Source of the DNA: CAVOAK01 sp965217615
GTDB taxonomy: Bacteria; Pseudomonadota; Alphaproteobacteria; UBA8366; CAVOAK01
NCBI GenBank assembly: GCA_965217615.1
Contig: CBDCIT010000010.1
Coordinates: 46,969 to 110,968, forward strand
Reading direction: 5' to 3'
Length of the DNA: 64,000 bases
Shown piece by piece: positions 47,560-57,140 of this stretch. The notes beneath the pieces are model-generated. The model saw only the letters and a list, made by a program, of their open reading frames with translations, was not told where the DNA came from and did no database searches. The number at the start of each line of letters is the position of its first letter. Position 1 is the stretch's first letter. Made by a program: the position numbers and the translations under genes.

Positions 47560-48468
47560 TTAAACCTGAACCGGACCGGCTTGCAGTTCTGCTTTTGCGA
47601 CGGCGCGCTCGCGGATCGCGATGTAGGTCGTCGCCGCAAAGATCATGAAACCACCGATCCAGACAAATTTCTCTGGAACTTCGTCGAAGAACAGAAAGCC
47701 GATTGCGGCCGCCCAAACCAGTTGCAGGAACGAGAGCGGTGTGATCACGCTTATTTCTGCGGCCTTGATCGCAGACGCGAACAGGTAGCTGCCGAGCCCG
47801 CCCGCGGCGCCGATCACGATCAACCAGGGCAGGATTTCTAAGCTTGGCCATTTCCAGACGAAGGCAGCTGGAATCAACTGAAACAGTGTCATCAGTATCA
47901 TTGTGTAGGCGGAGATAGTTAGAACCGACTCCGTGCGGGCGAGCCCCTTTGTGAGGACCACGCTGCACGCCCCGAACATGGCGGAGACGACCGCGAGCGA
48001 CGAGCCGAGTTCGAGAACTTCGATGCCCGGTCGCAATATGACGAGCATCCCGGCAAACCCGATCAATACCGCTGTCCAGCGTTGCAGCCCCACAACCTCA
48101 CGAAGGAACACAACGGCCATGACGGTCACGAAAACTGGCGAGACGAAATAAAGCGCCGTTAGCTCCGCAAATGGCGCGATCGTCAGCGCAAAGAAAAAGG
48201 ACAGCGACGCGCCTACATGAAACACGCTGCGGATAACGTGCATGCTGAGGCGTCGGGTCCTAAACGGATTCACCCCGGCCCTCAGATACCACGGCATCAA
48301 GAAAAGGAGGCCGAAGAAGGAGCGAAAGAACGCGACCTCGAACGCATGAAGTTCAAGCGAGGCATGACGCGCCATTCCAAACGATCCCATCAGGACGAAT
48401 CCCGAGGCCACCGCGAATGCCATGCCTCGCAGATTGTCACTGCGACGTGTGCCCGGGGGCGAGTTCAA
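47560..48468 (-). CDS. EamA/DMT-family transporter
   Basis: 302 residues with about ten membrane helices arranged as two EamA repeats: first repeat from MAFAVASGFVLMGSFGMARH with FFRSFFGLLFLMPWYL, second from FGACSVVLTKGLARTESVL with PLSFLQLVWAAAIGFLFF near the end. Such carriers export or import small metabolites; the substrate is unknown. It starts 15 bp behind the Rieske gene, so the pair is probably one transcript. Convergent with the PuuE-like gene. Confidence 0.9.
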   Translation of the reverse strand: MNSPPGTRRSDNLRGMAFAVASGFVLMGSFGMARHASLELHAFEVAFFRSFFGLLFLMPWYLRAGVNPFRTRRLSMHVIRSVFHVGASLSFFFALTIAPFAELTALYFVSPVFVTVMAVVFLREVVGLQRWTAVLIGFAGMLVILRPGIEVLELGSSLAVVSAMFGACSVVLTKGLARTESVLTISAYTMILMTLFQLIPAAFVWKWPSLEILPWLIVIGAAGGLGSYLFASAIKAAEISVITPLSFLQLVWAAAIGFLFFDEVPEKFVWIGGFMIFAATTYIAIRERAVAKAELQAGPVQV

Positions 48469-48483
48469 GGTTTCTCCGAGGCG

Positions 48484-49821
48484 TCAGTAGCCAAGTTCGC
48501 GCGTCATGCGGACAAACTCTTCCGCGCGACGATCGGATGCGACATCGGTACTCTTAAGATTGATCTCGGCAATTCGCCGCCCGACTTCCTGGACCAACGT
48601 GCGATCTTTGCGTCCAACAGGTTCGACCTTTAGCACCGTATCCTGCGTATAGGTCGGCACAACGCCGTTGCCATCAGCCGGCAGCGCACCCATCGGCTTG
48701 CCAGACTGAACTGCCTTGATTCCTTGCCGTACCATGCGCCGGAAACGCATAACGCCGCGATCCGATGCCTGAAGGTTTTTCAATGCATGTACCGCGATCG
48801 GGCGCTGGGAAGTCATTGCATCATAGTCGCCAGGAACGCGCTGATGATCCTCATAGGGCCGATCATCTGCAAGCTGCCCAAAGGAATCGACCATGTCCTT
48901 GCCAATCCGGCTCTTGTCACCCCGGCCCTCGGGATCAACTCTCTCGTTGAAGAAGCGCCAACCGATGACTTCGGTGTTGGTGTCGTCGATTGGGACTTTC
49001 CAACTCGTACCGCTGCCGCGCTGAAAGTATTTCTCGTCTTCAGCGGACTCCCAGATCGCTCCACCTTGGGTCAAGTTGGGCATGATGACCTCGACCGTGC
49101 GAACGTGGATGTTCGATTTCCAGCGCCGGGTCGATACATAAATCAATCCAATCGGCGTCTCGACGAAGTCGAGTACGGGTACTTCGCCCTGTGACTCCGA
49201 GAACTGTACGCCGCTCGACCGCGTGTGCAGGAAGACGGCGTGAATGGGGTCCTGGCTGTTTTCCTGGATTTGCAGCCAATTGCATGGATAACGATAGGAA
49301 TAAGGAATCGGATCGGTATCCGGCTCCTGCCAAACGTCGAGTATAGGAAAGTCCGGCACGTCCTCAGGCGGACCCATATGCGCGAAAATGATGCCCTTGA
49401 ATTCATATGTTGGGTAGGCGGTCCCCTTCAGCTCGTCCTTGAGACCGCTTGCGGGGTCGTTCGGCGTGTCGAGGATCGTTCCGTTGATTGCGTAGTGCCA
49501 GCCGTGATAGCAGCAGCTGATACCGGTATCGGTGACGATGCCGTATTCGAGGGAGGTGCCACGATGGCAGCAATGGCGCCCGAGCAAACCCAACTTCCCT
49601 TTCTTCGTGCGGAACAGGACCAGATCTTCAGCTAGCAGGCGCCGTGTGAGCGGCAGGTCGCCGAGCTCCGAGGACAGCGCGACTGGCTGCCAAAAGCGGC
49701 GCAAATATTCACCGCATGGCGTTCCCGGCCCGACATGCGTTAACTCCGCCGTCTCGGGCACATCCTGCCGGCACTGCCGGCCGGCGAAGGCTCGCCAGCA
49801 CTTCAATCCACTCTGGGTCAT
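48484..49821 (-). CDS. Rieske [2Fe-2S] oxygenase alpha subunit
   Basis: 445 residues from ATG 49821, placed by alignment with paralogues (AELTHVGPGTPCGEYLRRFWQP follows). Rieske ligands: GRHCCHRGTSLE (C-x-H with C-C-H) and ISCCYHGWHYAINGT. Iron His pair: QDPIHAVFLHTRSS. Same phthalate-dioxygenase-like branch as three other genes here. An IS630 lies 109 bp upstream in the divergent promoter region and may have changed its expression. The transporter gene follows directly. No electron-transfer partner is nearby. Confidence 0.93.
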   Translation of the reverse strand: MTQSGLKCWRAFAGRQCRQDVPETAELTHVGPGTPCGEYLRRFWQPVALSSELGDLPLTRRLLAEDLVLFRTKKGKLGLLGRHCCHRGTSLEYGIVTDTGISCCYHGWHYAINGTILDTPNDPASGLKDELKGTAYPTYEFKGIIFAHMGPPEDVPDFPILDVWQEPDTDPIPYSYRYPCNWLQIQENSQDPIHAVFLHTRSSGVQFSESQGEVPVLDFVETPIGLIYVSTRRWKSNIHVRTVEVIMPNLTQGGAIWESAEDEKYFQRGSGTSWKVPIDDTNTEVIGWRFFNERVDPEGRGDKSRIGKDMVDSFGQLADDRPYEDHQRVPGDYDAMTSQRPIAVHALKNLQASDRGVMRFRRMVRQGIKAVQSGKPMGALPADGNGVVPTYTQDTVLKVEPVGRKDRTLVQEVGRRIAEINLKSTDVASDRRAEEFVRMTRELGY

Positions 49822-49930
49822 GTTTGAGCAATCCCGCCAAATCGCGTCAAGCAGTCGAGGATATAAGCACCGCAAATCGATCGGCCACAAGGCGCTAATT
49901 CGACTGGTCCTGGTTGGGATCGGCGCGCTA

Positions 49931-50983
49931 GAGCATTTTCGGATCAATCCGGCTTGTAACCCGAGTTTGTAAAATAGTTGGCGCATTCACTGGGGGGGAA
50001 GGCATCGAGCGCTGTCGCGATGGCGGCCTTGAGTGTGTCGATGGTTCTTGCGGCGGCTTTTCGCAAGAGCGCCTTGAGCTTTGCGAAGACCTGCTCGATC
50101 GGATTGAAGTCCGGCGAGTAGGGCGGGAGGAACATCAGTGTCGCTCCGGTCCGTTCGATTGCCGGCCGGGCGTCCGCGGCCTTGTGGGCGGGGAGATTGT
50201 CCATGATCACGATGTCGCCGGGGTTCAGCGTCGGCGCGAGGAGGGTCTCGGCATAGGCGGTGAAACCCTCTCCGTTCATGGCGCCGTCGATGACCATGGG
50301 GGCGGTCAGGCCGTCGAGGCGCAGGCCCGCGACCAGCGTCGTGGTTTTCCAATGGCCATGCGGCAGCGCGGCACGGCAGCGGTCGCCGCGCGGGGCGCGC
50401 CCACGCAGGCGGGACATCTTTGTGGTTGCGCCAGTCTCGTCGAGGAACACCAGCCTTGTCGGATCGAGATCTGGCTGAAGGGTGAACCAAGCCTCGCGCC
50501 GGATTCTCACATCCTCGCGCTCTTGTTCGCTGGCGTGGGCAGTCTTTTTTTAAACGTCACCTCGTGGCGGCGGTAGAAAGCGTGGAGTGTGCTGATTGCA
50601 AAGCTCTCGCCCCGCTCGGCGATTAGCTTCTCGCGCAGTTCCATCAACGTGATGTCAGGTGTCTCCTCAATGGCACGCATCAGAAGATCAGCCTGCGCCT
50701 CGATCCGGCCGGAACGGCGGTCGCCGCCGCGCGGCTTCGGCGCCGTCCGCCCGCACCGCAAATATTCATCCATCCAGCGCACCGCGCTGGCGATGCTGAC
50801 ACCGAACCGCCTGGCCGCCCCGTTGCGCGACATCCCGCCTTCAATCGCGCCGATCACCCTGATGCGAAGATCTTCTGATAGATACTGAGCCATGCATGCT
50901 GACCTCCTACCCAGCATGCAGTTTGAATCACAAAATTGACGGCCTGTGAATCCCTCGCGATTCATTCAGACACGGAAATGCTC
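49931..50983 (-). mobile_element. IS630-family element, 1053 bp, TA target duplication
   Basis: Ends begin GAGCATTTTCGG on the left and GAGCATTTCCG on the right (reverse complement), each flanked by TA (49929-49930 and 50984-50985), as expected for the family. It is inserted between the divergent Rieske and M19 genes, not inside a coding region. Confidence 0.93.
49944..50893 (-). CDS. IS630 transposase, two frames joined by probable programmed frameshift
   Basis: The first frame from ATG 50893 encodes a helix-turn-helix half (MAQYLSEDLRIRVIGAIEGG, then RNGAARRFGVSIASAVRWMDE) and reaches a run of seven A on the coding strand (about 50547-50553). A one-base slip there leads into the second frame: KKTAHASEQEREDVRIRREAW, LVFLDETGATTKM (Asp), DIVIMDNLPAHKA (Asp) and FNPIEQVFAKLKALL (Glu), stopping at 49944. 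A-run slippage is known in IS630 elements, so this copy looks functional. Confidence 0.9.
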
Positions 50984-51054
50984 TAGTCTGGAGCATCCAA
51001 GCTTGGCGCGGCAGCAAACGTCGCCCGTCGGGCCATAAATCGCGGGAGGGGAAA

Positions 51055-52138
51055 ATGGCCGATTGGAACGTTTCAGAGGAAGCGGCAGCACTGCTCAAAG
51101 ACGTGCACTTGTGGGACATGACCGTGCCCTGGATGAGCCGGACCGGTGTTGACGTTCAGCGACTGGTGCTCACCCGGGCCGCCGAATATGGCTACTCGCT
51201 CGCGTCGCTGACAATCTCTGACGATTGGGTTGGGCTGGGCCCCGCGATAACGGCGATCGCCCGCGAGCGCCCTTACTTCCTGGACAATCCGGACAAGTTC
51301 GTGCTGGTCGACACATTCGCCGATGTCGAGCGCGCCAAACAAGAGAACAAGCTTGCCATCGTCTTCCACTTCCAGGGCACCAACCCGGTCGAGGGCGACG
51401 TCAACATGATCGAGACCTACCACAAGCTCGTGTATCCGACACATGTTGATGGCCTACAATATGAAAAATCGTGTTGGCGCCGGCTGTATGGAGCGCACTG
51501 ATGACGGACTGAGCCGATTCGGCGTGGCAATGATCGAGGAAATGAACCGCGTCGGTATGATCGTCGATGTGACCCATACTGGCTACCGCACGAGCATGGA
51601 TACATTCGAGGCCTCGAAGGCGCCGGTCATCTTCTCGCACTCGAATCCGGCCGCGGTATGGGACATCCCACGCAACGTTAAAGACGACCAGATCAAGGCC
51701 TGCGCAAAATCCGGCGGCGTCATGTGCATCAACGGCGTCGGCGTGTTCATGGGTGACAACGACGGATCGCCCGAGCGGATGCTAAAGCACATCAACTATG
51801 CGGCTGAGCTGATCGGCCCGGAGCATGTGGGGATCGGGACGGACTATGTGCCAGACGCCTGGGGCCGCGAGCCGCGACCCGCAACTCCAGCGGATCCGGC
51901 CGTCGGCGCACGCCAGACCTCATTCGGCGGGCGCTTAAACCAGATGGACCTGCACCAGGCGGCGCATCTTCATGCTTCAGGTGGCGATTCCATCGGCCCC
52001 GATTGGCAGGATATCCACTACCTGGGACCGGAGGATATGCCGAAGTTGACCGAGCTGATGCTGAAACAGGGCTACAGCGAGAAAGAAGTGCGGGGCATCC
52101 TCGGCGAAAACATCATGCGGGTCGCCAAGCAGGTCTAG
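51055..52138 (+). pseudogene. M19 membrane-dipeptidase-like protein, frameshifted and with amber near the end
   Basis: The start MADWNVSEEAAALLKD follows GGGAGGGGAAA. The frame is lost after NMIETYHKL because one extra T near 51433 turns CTCGGTATCCG into CTCGTGTATCCG. The rest continues in the next frame: MLMAYNMKNRVGAGC, VDVTHTGYRTS, FSHSNPAAVWDIPR, GPEHVGIGTDY. The C-terminal AKQVWK of all paralogues ends at AKQV because TGG reads TAG. It also keeps the Q-type HFQGTNPVE motif. Not functional as sequenced. Confidence 0.9.
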
Positions 52139-52176
52139 CACTAGGGGGCAGCCCACGAGAGGCGTATCGTGGCGGG

Positions 52177-53038
52177 CTAACGTGGCGCCTCGTCGCCGGC
52201 GATGGTCACGCAGTAACAGTGGCGCCGACCTAGCTTCGCATCGAACACACTGGCGCGGTGCATTGTGCAACGGTTGTCCCATAATATGGCGTCGCCAGAC
52301 CGCCAGTGATGGCGGTAGACAAACCGCGGCTGCGTGGCGAAGCTGCGCAGTTCCTCCAACAGGGCGCATCCCTCCTCGGCCGACAGCCCGCTCACTTTAT
52401 CGGCGGGGCCGACGCCGCGCATTCCAGCATAGAGCGCCTTGCGCCCGGTCTCGGGGTGGGTGCGAACGAGCGGATGCGTCGCCGGAGGCAGATTTTCTCT
52501 GACTTCCGGCGGCAGCGGTGGGAGATGCGGCGAGAGATACGACCAGCTGTCATAGAAGCTGTATATACAGGTCCGGCCTTCGACGCGATTCCGCATGTCC
52601 TCAGGTAGAGCGTCGTAGGCGGCGGTCTGGTTGCAAACCAAGTATCTCCACCTTCCGATGGGGCCTCCTCGGCATAAAAGAAGGAACCGTTTGGCGGCGT
52701 ATCCATGAATATGTGATCGCTGTGCCAGCCCTCGCCGGTATCCTCGGGCAATTGCCCCACCGGTTCGCCGTTAATTTTGACGTTCGAAATGACCAGAAAC
52801 TCAGGGTGGTCGGGGTGAGTGCTCGCGGTGGTTCCGCTTATCACCAATTCGCCAAACCGTCGCGCAAAGGCAATCTGCAGCGGACGCGTAAGCTCCTGCC
52901 CGCGAAACAACAGGATGTTGTTTGCTAGCCATGCTGCATTGGTCTCCTCGTATGTCTGGTCGTCAATCGGATCCCTCAGATCCAAACCGACCACCTCGGC
53001 ACCAGGTTCTCGCTCAATGGATTTAGTTGAAGTGTCAT
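52177..53038 (-). pseudogene. TauD/TfdA-family dioxygenase with two frameshifts
   Basis: ATG 53038 gives MTLQLNPLSENL. One G is then missing (about 53006-53010), after which GAEVVGLDLRDPIDDQ continues in another frame. A second missing T near 52643-52647, after SEGGDT, shifts again into VCNQTAAYDALPEDM and runs to AGDEAPR at 52177. Iron ligands are present in pieces (EGWHSDHIFMD; DNRCTMHRASVFD). Both lesions are single-base losses from short runs, so either decay or sequencing error. Confidence 0.88.
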
Positions 53039-53101
53039 CGCATCGCCTCAGTACGGCATCTCTTCAATATCGCTAGGCGAAATCTCTGCCGCATTGTGCC
53101 C

Positions 53102-53584
53102 TCAGCTCGGTCTTGTGTCGGCCCATGTCTCGAAGCCAATGGGCTTCTCCTCAGCACGCCGAAATATCAGCTGCGACTTCCGGCTCGTGAAGCGCCAACC
53201 TTCCGGCGTGCGCATCGCTTCTGTGAAGAAATCCTGAATCCTATGTGGGCCTTCAAACGGAAGTGGTCCGTCGGAATCCTCAATTCTGCCGTCGGGCGTG
53301 TAGTAGACCGTGCTGTACCAACGCGCTTCGGCATGATCCTCATCGATTACGGTCACGACCGTGTTGGTCTGAACATGACGGATCGTGCCGTCGGTCAAAC
53401 CGCCGTGCAACGCCTTGAGAATATTCTCCCGGCCCTTGAGCTTGACGCCCATCGACTCCCAGTCGGCGTCCGGCACGTACAGGTTGGCCGCCTTCTCGAA
53501 CTCCCGTTGATCCACGTATTGATAGAACTCGCTCATAACTCTTTGCACATCCCGCTCGATTGCGCGTTCCGCTTCGCGTTCCAT
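53102..53584 (-). CDS. SnoaL-like (NTF2-fold) protein
   Basis: 160 residues: EREAERAIERDVQRVMSEFYQYVD, then ANLYVPDADWESMGVKLKGRENILKAL and the C-terminal sheet (VQTNTVVTVIDEDHAEARWY; RTPEGWRFTSRKSQLIFRR). The fold is shared by SnoaL cyclases, ketosteroid isomerases and small beta subunits of Rieske dioxygenases. The last is attractive because four Rieske alpha genes of a type usually lacking beta subunits are nearby, but nothing proves it. It is more distant from the tandem SnoaL genes at 56-57 kb than they are from each other. Confidence 0.87.
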   Translation of the reverse strand: MEREAERAIERDVQRVMSEFYQYVDQREFEKAANLYVPDADWESMGVKLKGRENILKALHGGLTDGTIRHVQTNTVVTVIDEDHAEARWYSTVYYTPDGRIEDSDGPLPFEGPHRIQDFFTEAMRTPEGWRFTSRKSQLIFRRAEEKPIGFETWADTRPS

Positions 53585-53665
53585 GAAAAACTCCTTTTCA
53601 ATCCCCTGTGCCCGCGGTCCATTTCGGAACTCGCAGTCTAATTTTGCAGTTCGATTGGCCGCGCC

Positions 53666-53870
53666 CTAAGCAAGCGTCTGCTTGAGGAATTCAATGGTCC
53701 GCGACCACGCAAGCTCGGCGGAGGCCTTGTGGTAGCGCGCCGCTGAGGTGTCTTTGTGAAAGGCGTGGTTGGCGCCCTCATACATGTGAATGGTGTGTTC
53801 GACCCCAGCCGCCTCAAGCGCCGACTTGTAACCCGGGATGCCCGCGTTCGCCTCGTCGTCCACTTGATGT
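53666..53870 (-). pseudogene. Dienelactone hydrolase-family remnant (C-terminal piece)
   Basis: About 65 residues: DDEANAGIPGYKSALEAAGV, HTIHMYEGANHAFHKDTSAARY and a terminal helix. The GANHAFH His belongs to the catalytic triad of dienelactone hydrolases; the Cys nucleophile half is absent because homology stops near 53870. What lies between 53871 and 53988 shows nothing recognisable. A deletion relic. Confidence 0.8.
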
Positions 53871-53988
53871 CCTAACGATTATGGCAATCCCGACGCGTTA
53901 ATCCACTATTGGCTTACGACAATTTGAACGCCGTGACGCTCACGAAACAATCTGTTCCTGGGCAATGGCAAGATTGCCGCAACGAGGA

Positions 53989-55035
53989 TCACGCAGGTAA
54001 CGGCCATATGACTTGCCCTGGGAACGGCACATCGCGGTGCGGCATGCCCCGTGCAACCCAGTCGGCGGTCCAATGTGTCATTTGAGATAGCGACACAATA
54101 GGGTAACCAAACAACCGAGTTGCCTTAGCGCTGTCCACGAGCCAAATCCTCTCCGCTTCGCTGCCTTCAAACCGTGGCTCCTTTCCAAAGATTCGGCCAA
54201 GTGTGCAAGCGAGGTCACGCAAGCTCACCGTTTCCGGCCCTGTCACATTGATTGGGGTCGTCGGCGTGGTGCAATGGTGAAACGCACGCAAGAGCTGTGA
54301 GGCGAAGTCGCCCTGCCAAATAACGTTGACGTGCCCAAGGGTGATATCGATCACTTCATTCGCATACACCTTACGGGCCACGTACTGCATAACGCCTTTG
54401 CGTACTTCAATCGCGTAGGCCAATCGAATAATACGGCCGGCTGTCTCGTGCTTTTCCGAGAAATGTTTGAATATGCGCTCACGGGCGAGACAGGAGTTGG
54501 CGAATTCATCGGCAACAGGGGTTGTCTCGGACTCTTCGGTCGAGCCCTGGCTTATGACGCTTTCCAACGGGTAAACGGTGCCTGAGGACATTGTGATCAA
54601 GCGACAATCCGCAAAGACTTCGGCGATCGTTGCCGGCACGCAGGTGTTTGTCATCCAACCCAGCGCCCGATCGCCATCGGGACCGAACCTGCCGCCCGCC
54701 GCGAAGACGACATTAGGGAGATGCGGCAATTCGGTAAGGCTGGACCGGTCGAATAGGTCGCACGTGGCGGTCTCCACACCCCAGGATTCAAGCTCGGCCC
54801 TAGGGTCGGACAAAACAAATCGAGCGACACCGACAACTCGTTTGTCGGGGGCCGCCCGCTTCGCCAACCTGCAGATCGTCTGCCCCAACTGACCGCTGGC
54901 GCCAAAGATCAATATATCCCCGTCGAGGCGCGCCATGTCTTCGATGAGAGCCTCCGACGGTCGGGTTAGGACCTCGTCGAGGTGCGCGACATCGTCAAGG
55001 CGCTCCGGAAGCGTGCTAAATGATAAAATGTCCAT
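53989..55035 (-). CDS. NAD-dependent epimerase/dehydratase family protein
   Basis: 348 residues from ATG 55035. Rossmann motif: LIFGASGQLGQTICRLAKRA. Further SDR-like segments: VVGVARF, VVFAAGGRFGPDG and MSSGTVYPLESV; the usual Y-x-x-x-K is not clearly present after SGTVYP, so this is an atypical or extended SDR. The C-terminal part (ETVSLRDLACTLGRIFGKEPRF) resembles nucleotide-sugar epimerases. The substrate is unknown. Not tightly coupled to neighbours. Confidence 0.83.
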   Translation of the reverse strand: MDILSFSTLPERLDDVAHLDEVLTRPSEALIEDMARLDGDILIFGASGQLGQTICRLAKRAAPDKRVVGVARFVLSDPRAELESWGVETATCDLFDRSSLTELPHLPNVVFAAGGRFGPDGDRALGWMTNTCVPATIAEVFADCRLITMSSGTVYPLESVISQGSTEESETTPVADEFANSCLARERIFKHFSEKHETAGRIIRLAYAIEVRKGVMQYVARKVYANEVIDITLGHVNVIWQGDFASQLLRAFHHCTTPTTPINVTGPETVSLRDLACTLGRIFGKEPRFEGSEAERIWLVDSAKATRLFGYPIVSLSQMTHWTADWVARGMPHRDVPFPGQVIWPLPA

Positions 55036-55124
55036 GGTTAAGAGTTCCAGTTGGTGTTGCGATCGGCCTGATCCTGGCGGCAACGGCAGCAAAAGGAAAT
55101 TCCAATTCTATTTCCACGCATTCG

Positions 55125-55979
55125 CTAGAACGGTTGGTCACCCATGACGGTCACCCGATGGGCATGGCGCCGATATTTCTGCTGGTCCCATGGGGTCGCC
55201 CGGTGAATTGAGCCGCGGTTGTCCCACGCCATTACATCGCCCGCCTGCCAGTGATGTGAATAGACGAAGCGCGACGCCGTCGCGAAGTCCCGGAGTTGCT
55301 CGACGAGGCCAATGCTTTCCGCATCGGACAGGCCTTCAATCCTCGTCAGACTCGCCCGTCTCATGGCGAGGTAAAGCGTCTTGCGTCCACTGAGCGGATG
55401 GGTCCGCACAATCGGGTGGGCGACGTCGTGGATGTTAGCAAGCTCCGCGTCACTGAAAACCTTGCCCGGATTTAATTCTCGCTGAACTTTCATCCTGTCG
55501 CTCCGCCACTTCAGGCCCTCGATCCGAGCCTTCATCGCCTCAGGAAGAGCTTCGTAGGCGGTGTACATGTTGGCGAACATCGTATCGCCGTAGATTTCGG
55601 GTGCGACCGTCGCATGGAACACCGAAACCGATGCCGGGTTGCGCTTGTATGAGTAGTCGCTGTGCCACCCACCGCCATCGGACGCTGGAGGCGCGCCCAC
55701 CAGTTTACCATCCACTTCCACATTGGAAAGAACAAGCACCTCGGGGTAATCCGGGTGGGCATCCTCAGGAACAGTGTGGATCTCAAGCTCGCCGAACCGC
55801 TTGGCAAAGCCCATATGCTGCGGGATTGTTATGTCCTGATCGCGAAATAGGACAATCGCGTTCTCCAGCAAAGCGTTGTGGATCTGTTCAAATGTCGCAT
55901 CATCGGTTGGCTCGGACAGATCTACTCCCAAAACTTCTGCCCCAAGCGCGTCGCTTAAGCGCCTGATTTCAGCAGCCAT
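55125..55979 (-). CDS. TauD/TfdA-family dioxygenase
   Basis: 284 residues from ATG 55979, chosen for the GGAAGGAG ribosome site; an upstream ATG at 56045 lacks one. The N-terminus is SDALGAEVLGVDLSEPTDD. Iron ligands: GGWHSDYSYKRNP and DNRGSIHRATPWD. The 2-oxoglutarate Arg is expected in YRRHAHRVTVMGD. More similar to the gene at 57632 (VLVLSNV, WHSD.AY, ATPWDQQKYRR versus ATYWDQKKYER) than to the pair at 21-23 kb. Divergent from the SnoaL array, with 164 bp between starts. Confidence 0.92.
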   Translation of the reverse strand: MAAEIRRLSDALGAEVLGVDLSEPTDDATFEQIHNALLENAIVLFRDQDITIPQHMGFAKRFGELEIHTVPEDAHPDYPEVLVLSNVEVDGKLVGAPPASDGGGWHSDYSYKRNPASVSVFHATVAPEIYGDTMFANMYTAYEALPEAMKARIEGLKWRSDRMKVQRELNPGKVFSDAELANIHDVAHPIVRTHPLSGRKTLYLAMRRASLTRIEGLSDAESIGLVEQLRDFATASRFVYSHHWQAGDVMAWDNRGSIHRATPWDQQKYRRHAHRVTVMGDQPF

Positions 55980-56143
55980 TGGCTTAACTCCTTCCGGCGC
56001 AATACGCAGGACTTCGATAATAGCGTTCCAGGAGTTGCCGGCCAACTTCCGAATCTAATCGACAATTTACAAATAGCGTGCGAAGCGTGCCTGAATATAT
56101 CTGTTCGGCAGGTCGAATGAGTTTGCACAAATGGAGAATCGGC

Positions 56144-56581
56144 ATGGACCGCGACGAAGAACGAGCGATCGAGTGGGAGTGTCAACGGATACTGACCCGC
56201 TTTTGCCTCTACGGCGATACGAGACAATATGACAAGTGGGTCAATCTCTTCACACCTGATGGTGTTTGGTACCGGCTGGGAGAGGAACTCAGAGGGCACG
56301 AGAAGCTCCGCACAGCGATGGAAGCGCGACCCACTGCGGCGCTGAGCCGCCACGTCCTGACCAACGTCCTCGTCACGGTCATCGACGCTGACCACGCGGA
56401 ATCTGTCTCCTACAAGTCGATTTACCGCCACGAGGAGGGCGAGACGCTAGACAAACCAGTCCCGCTTAACGGCCCAAAGTGGGTCAGCGTCTATACCGAC
56501 AAACTTGTGCGGACGGACGACGGTTGGCGCATACAGGAAAAGGAGGGGGTTACGCTTTTCGAACGCGAGCCCGCCCCTTAG
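56144..56581 (+). CDS. SnoaL-like protein, tandem copy 1
   Basis: 145 residues from ATG 56144 (MDRDEERAIEWECQRILTRF). NTF2-fold pattern: FTPDGVWYRLGEELRGHEKL, then TAMEARP, SRHVLTNVLVTVIDADHAE and DDGWRIQEKEGVTLFERE. First of three head-to-tail copies with about 500-bp spacing. The function is unknown; NTF2-like proteins can be isomerases, cyclases or oxygenase beta subunits. Confidence 0.87.
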   Translation: MDRDEERAIEWECQRILTRFCLYGDTRQYDKWVNLFTPDGVWYRLGEELRGHEKLRTAMEARPTAALSRHVLTNVLVTVIDADHAESVSYKSIYRHEEGETLDKPVPLNGPKWVSVYTDKLVRTDDGWRIQEKEGVTLFEREPAP

Positions 56582-56642
56582 TCCACGTCAATAATTCGAC
56601 TGAGACGGTGATGCAAAATTGAATGTTCGCGAAAGTGCAAAA

Positions 56643-57080
56643 ATGGAACGAGACGAAAAACGCGCAATCGAGTGGGACTGTCAGCGGATTTTGACGCACT
56701 TTTGCCTGTTCAACGATAGGAAACAATCAGATGAATTGGCGAATCTCTTCACGACAGATGGTGTGTGGGTTCGTCTTGGGGAGGCGCTTGCGGGCCGCGA
56801 GAACATTCGCAAGGCGATGGAAGCGCGACCCGCCGAGGCACTCCACTGCCATGTGTTGTCCAACGTATTTGTAACGGTCATCGACGCGAACCATGCAGAG
56901 ATCTCCTCCTACAAATCGATCTACTACGACGTCGCGGGGGAGGCTCTGGAAAAGCCGATACCGCTCAATGGTCCCAAATGGGTCAGCGTCTATACCGACA
57001 AGTTTGCGCGTACAGACGACGGCTGGCGAATTGCGCGAATGGAGGGGGTTACGCTCTTCGAACGCGAACATGTCCCCTAG
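56643..57080 (+). CDS. SnoaL-like protein, tandem copy 2
   Basis: 145 residues from ATG 56643 (MERDEKRAIEWDCQRILTHF). Aligns with copy 1 over its whole length without gaps: FTTDGVWVRLGEALAGRENI, HVLSNVFVTVIDANHAE, GPKWVSVYTDKFARTDDGWR. Retention of open frames and concentrated differences in loops suggest selection rather than decay. The intergenic regions between copies are also alike (TAGTCCACnT after each stop). Confidence 0.87.
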   Translation: MERDEKRAIEWDCQRILTHFCLFNDRKQSDELANLFTTDGVWVRLGEALAGRENIRKAMEARPAEALHCHVLSNVFVTVIDANHAEISSYKSIYYDVAGEALEKPIPLNGPKWVSVYTDKFARTDDGWRIARMEGVTLFEREHVP

Positions 57081-57140
57081 TCCACATAGATGGTTCGACG
57101 ACTACGGCGAAACAAATCTATTCAGCAAGGTTGGTGTCGC

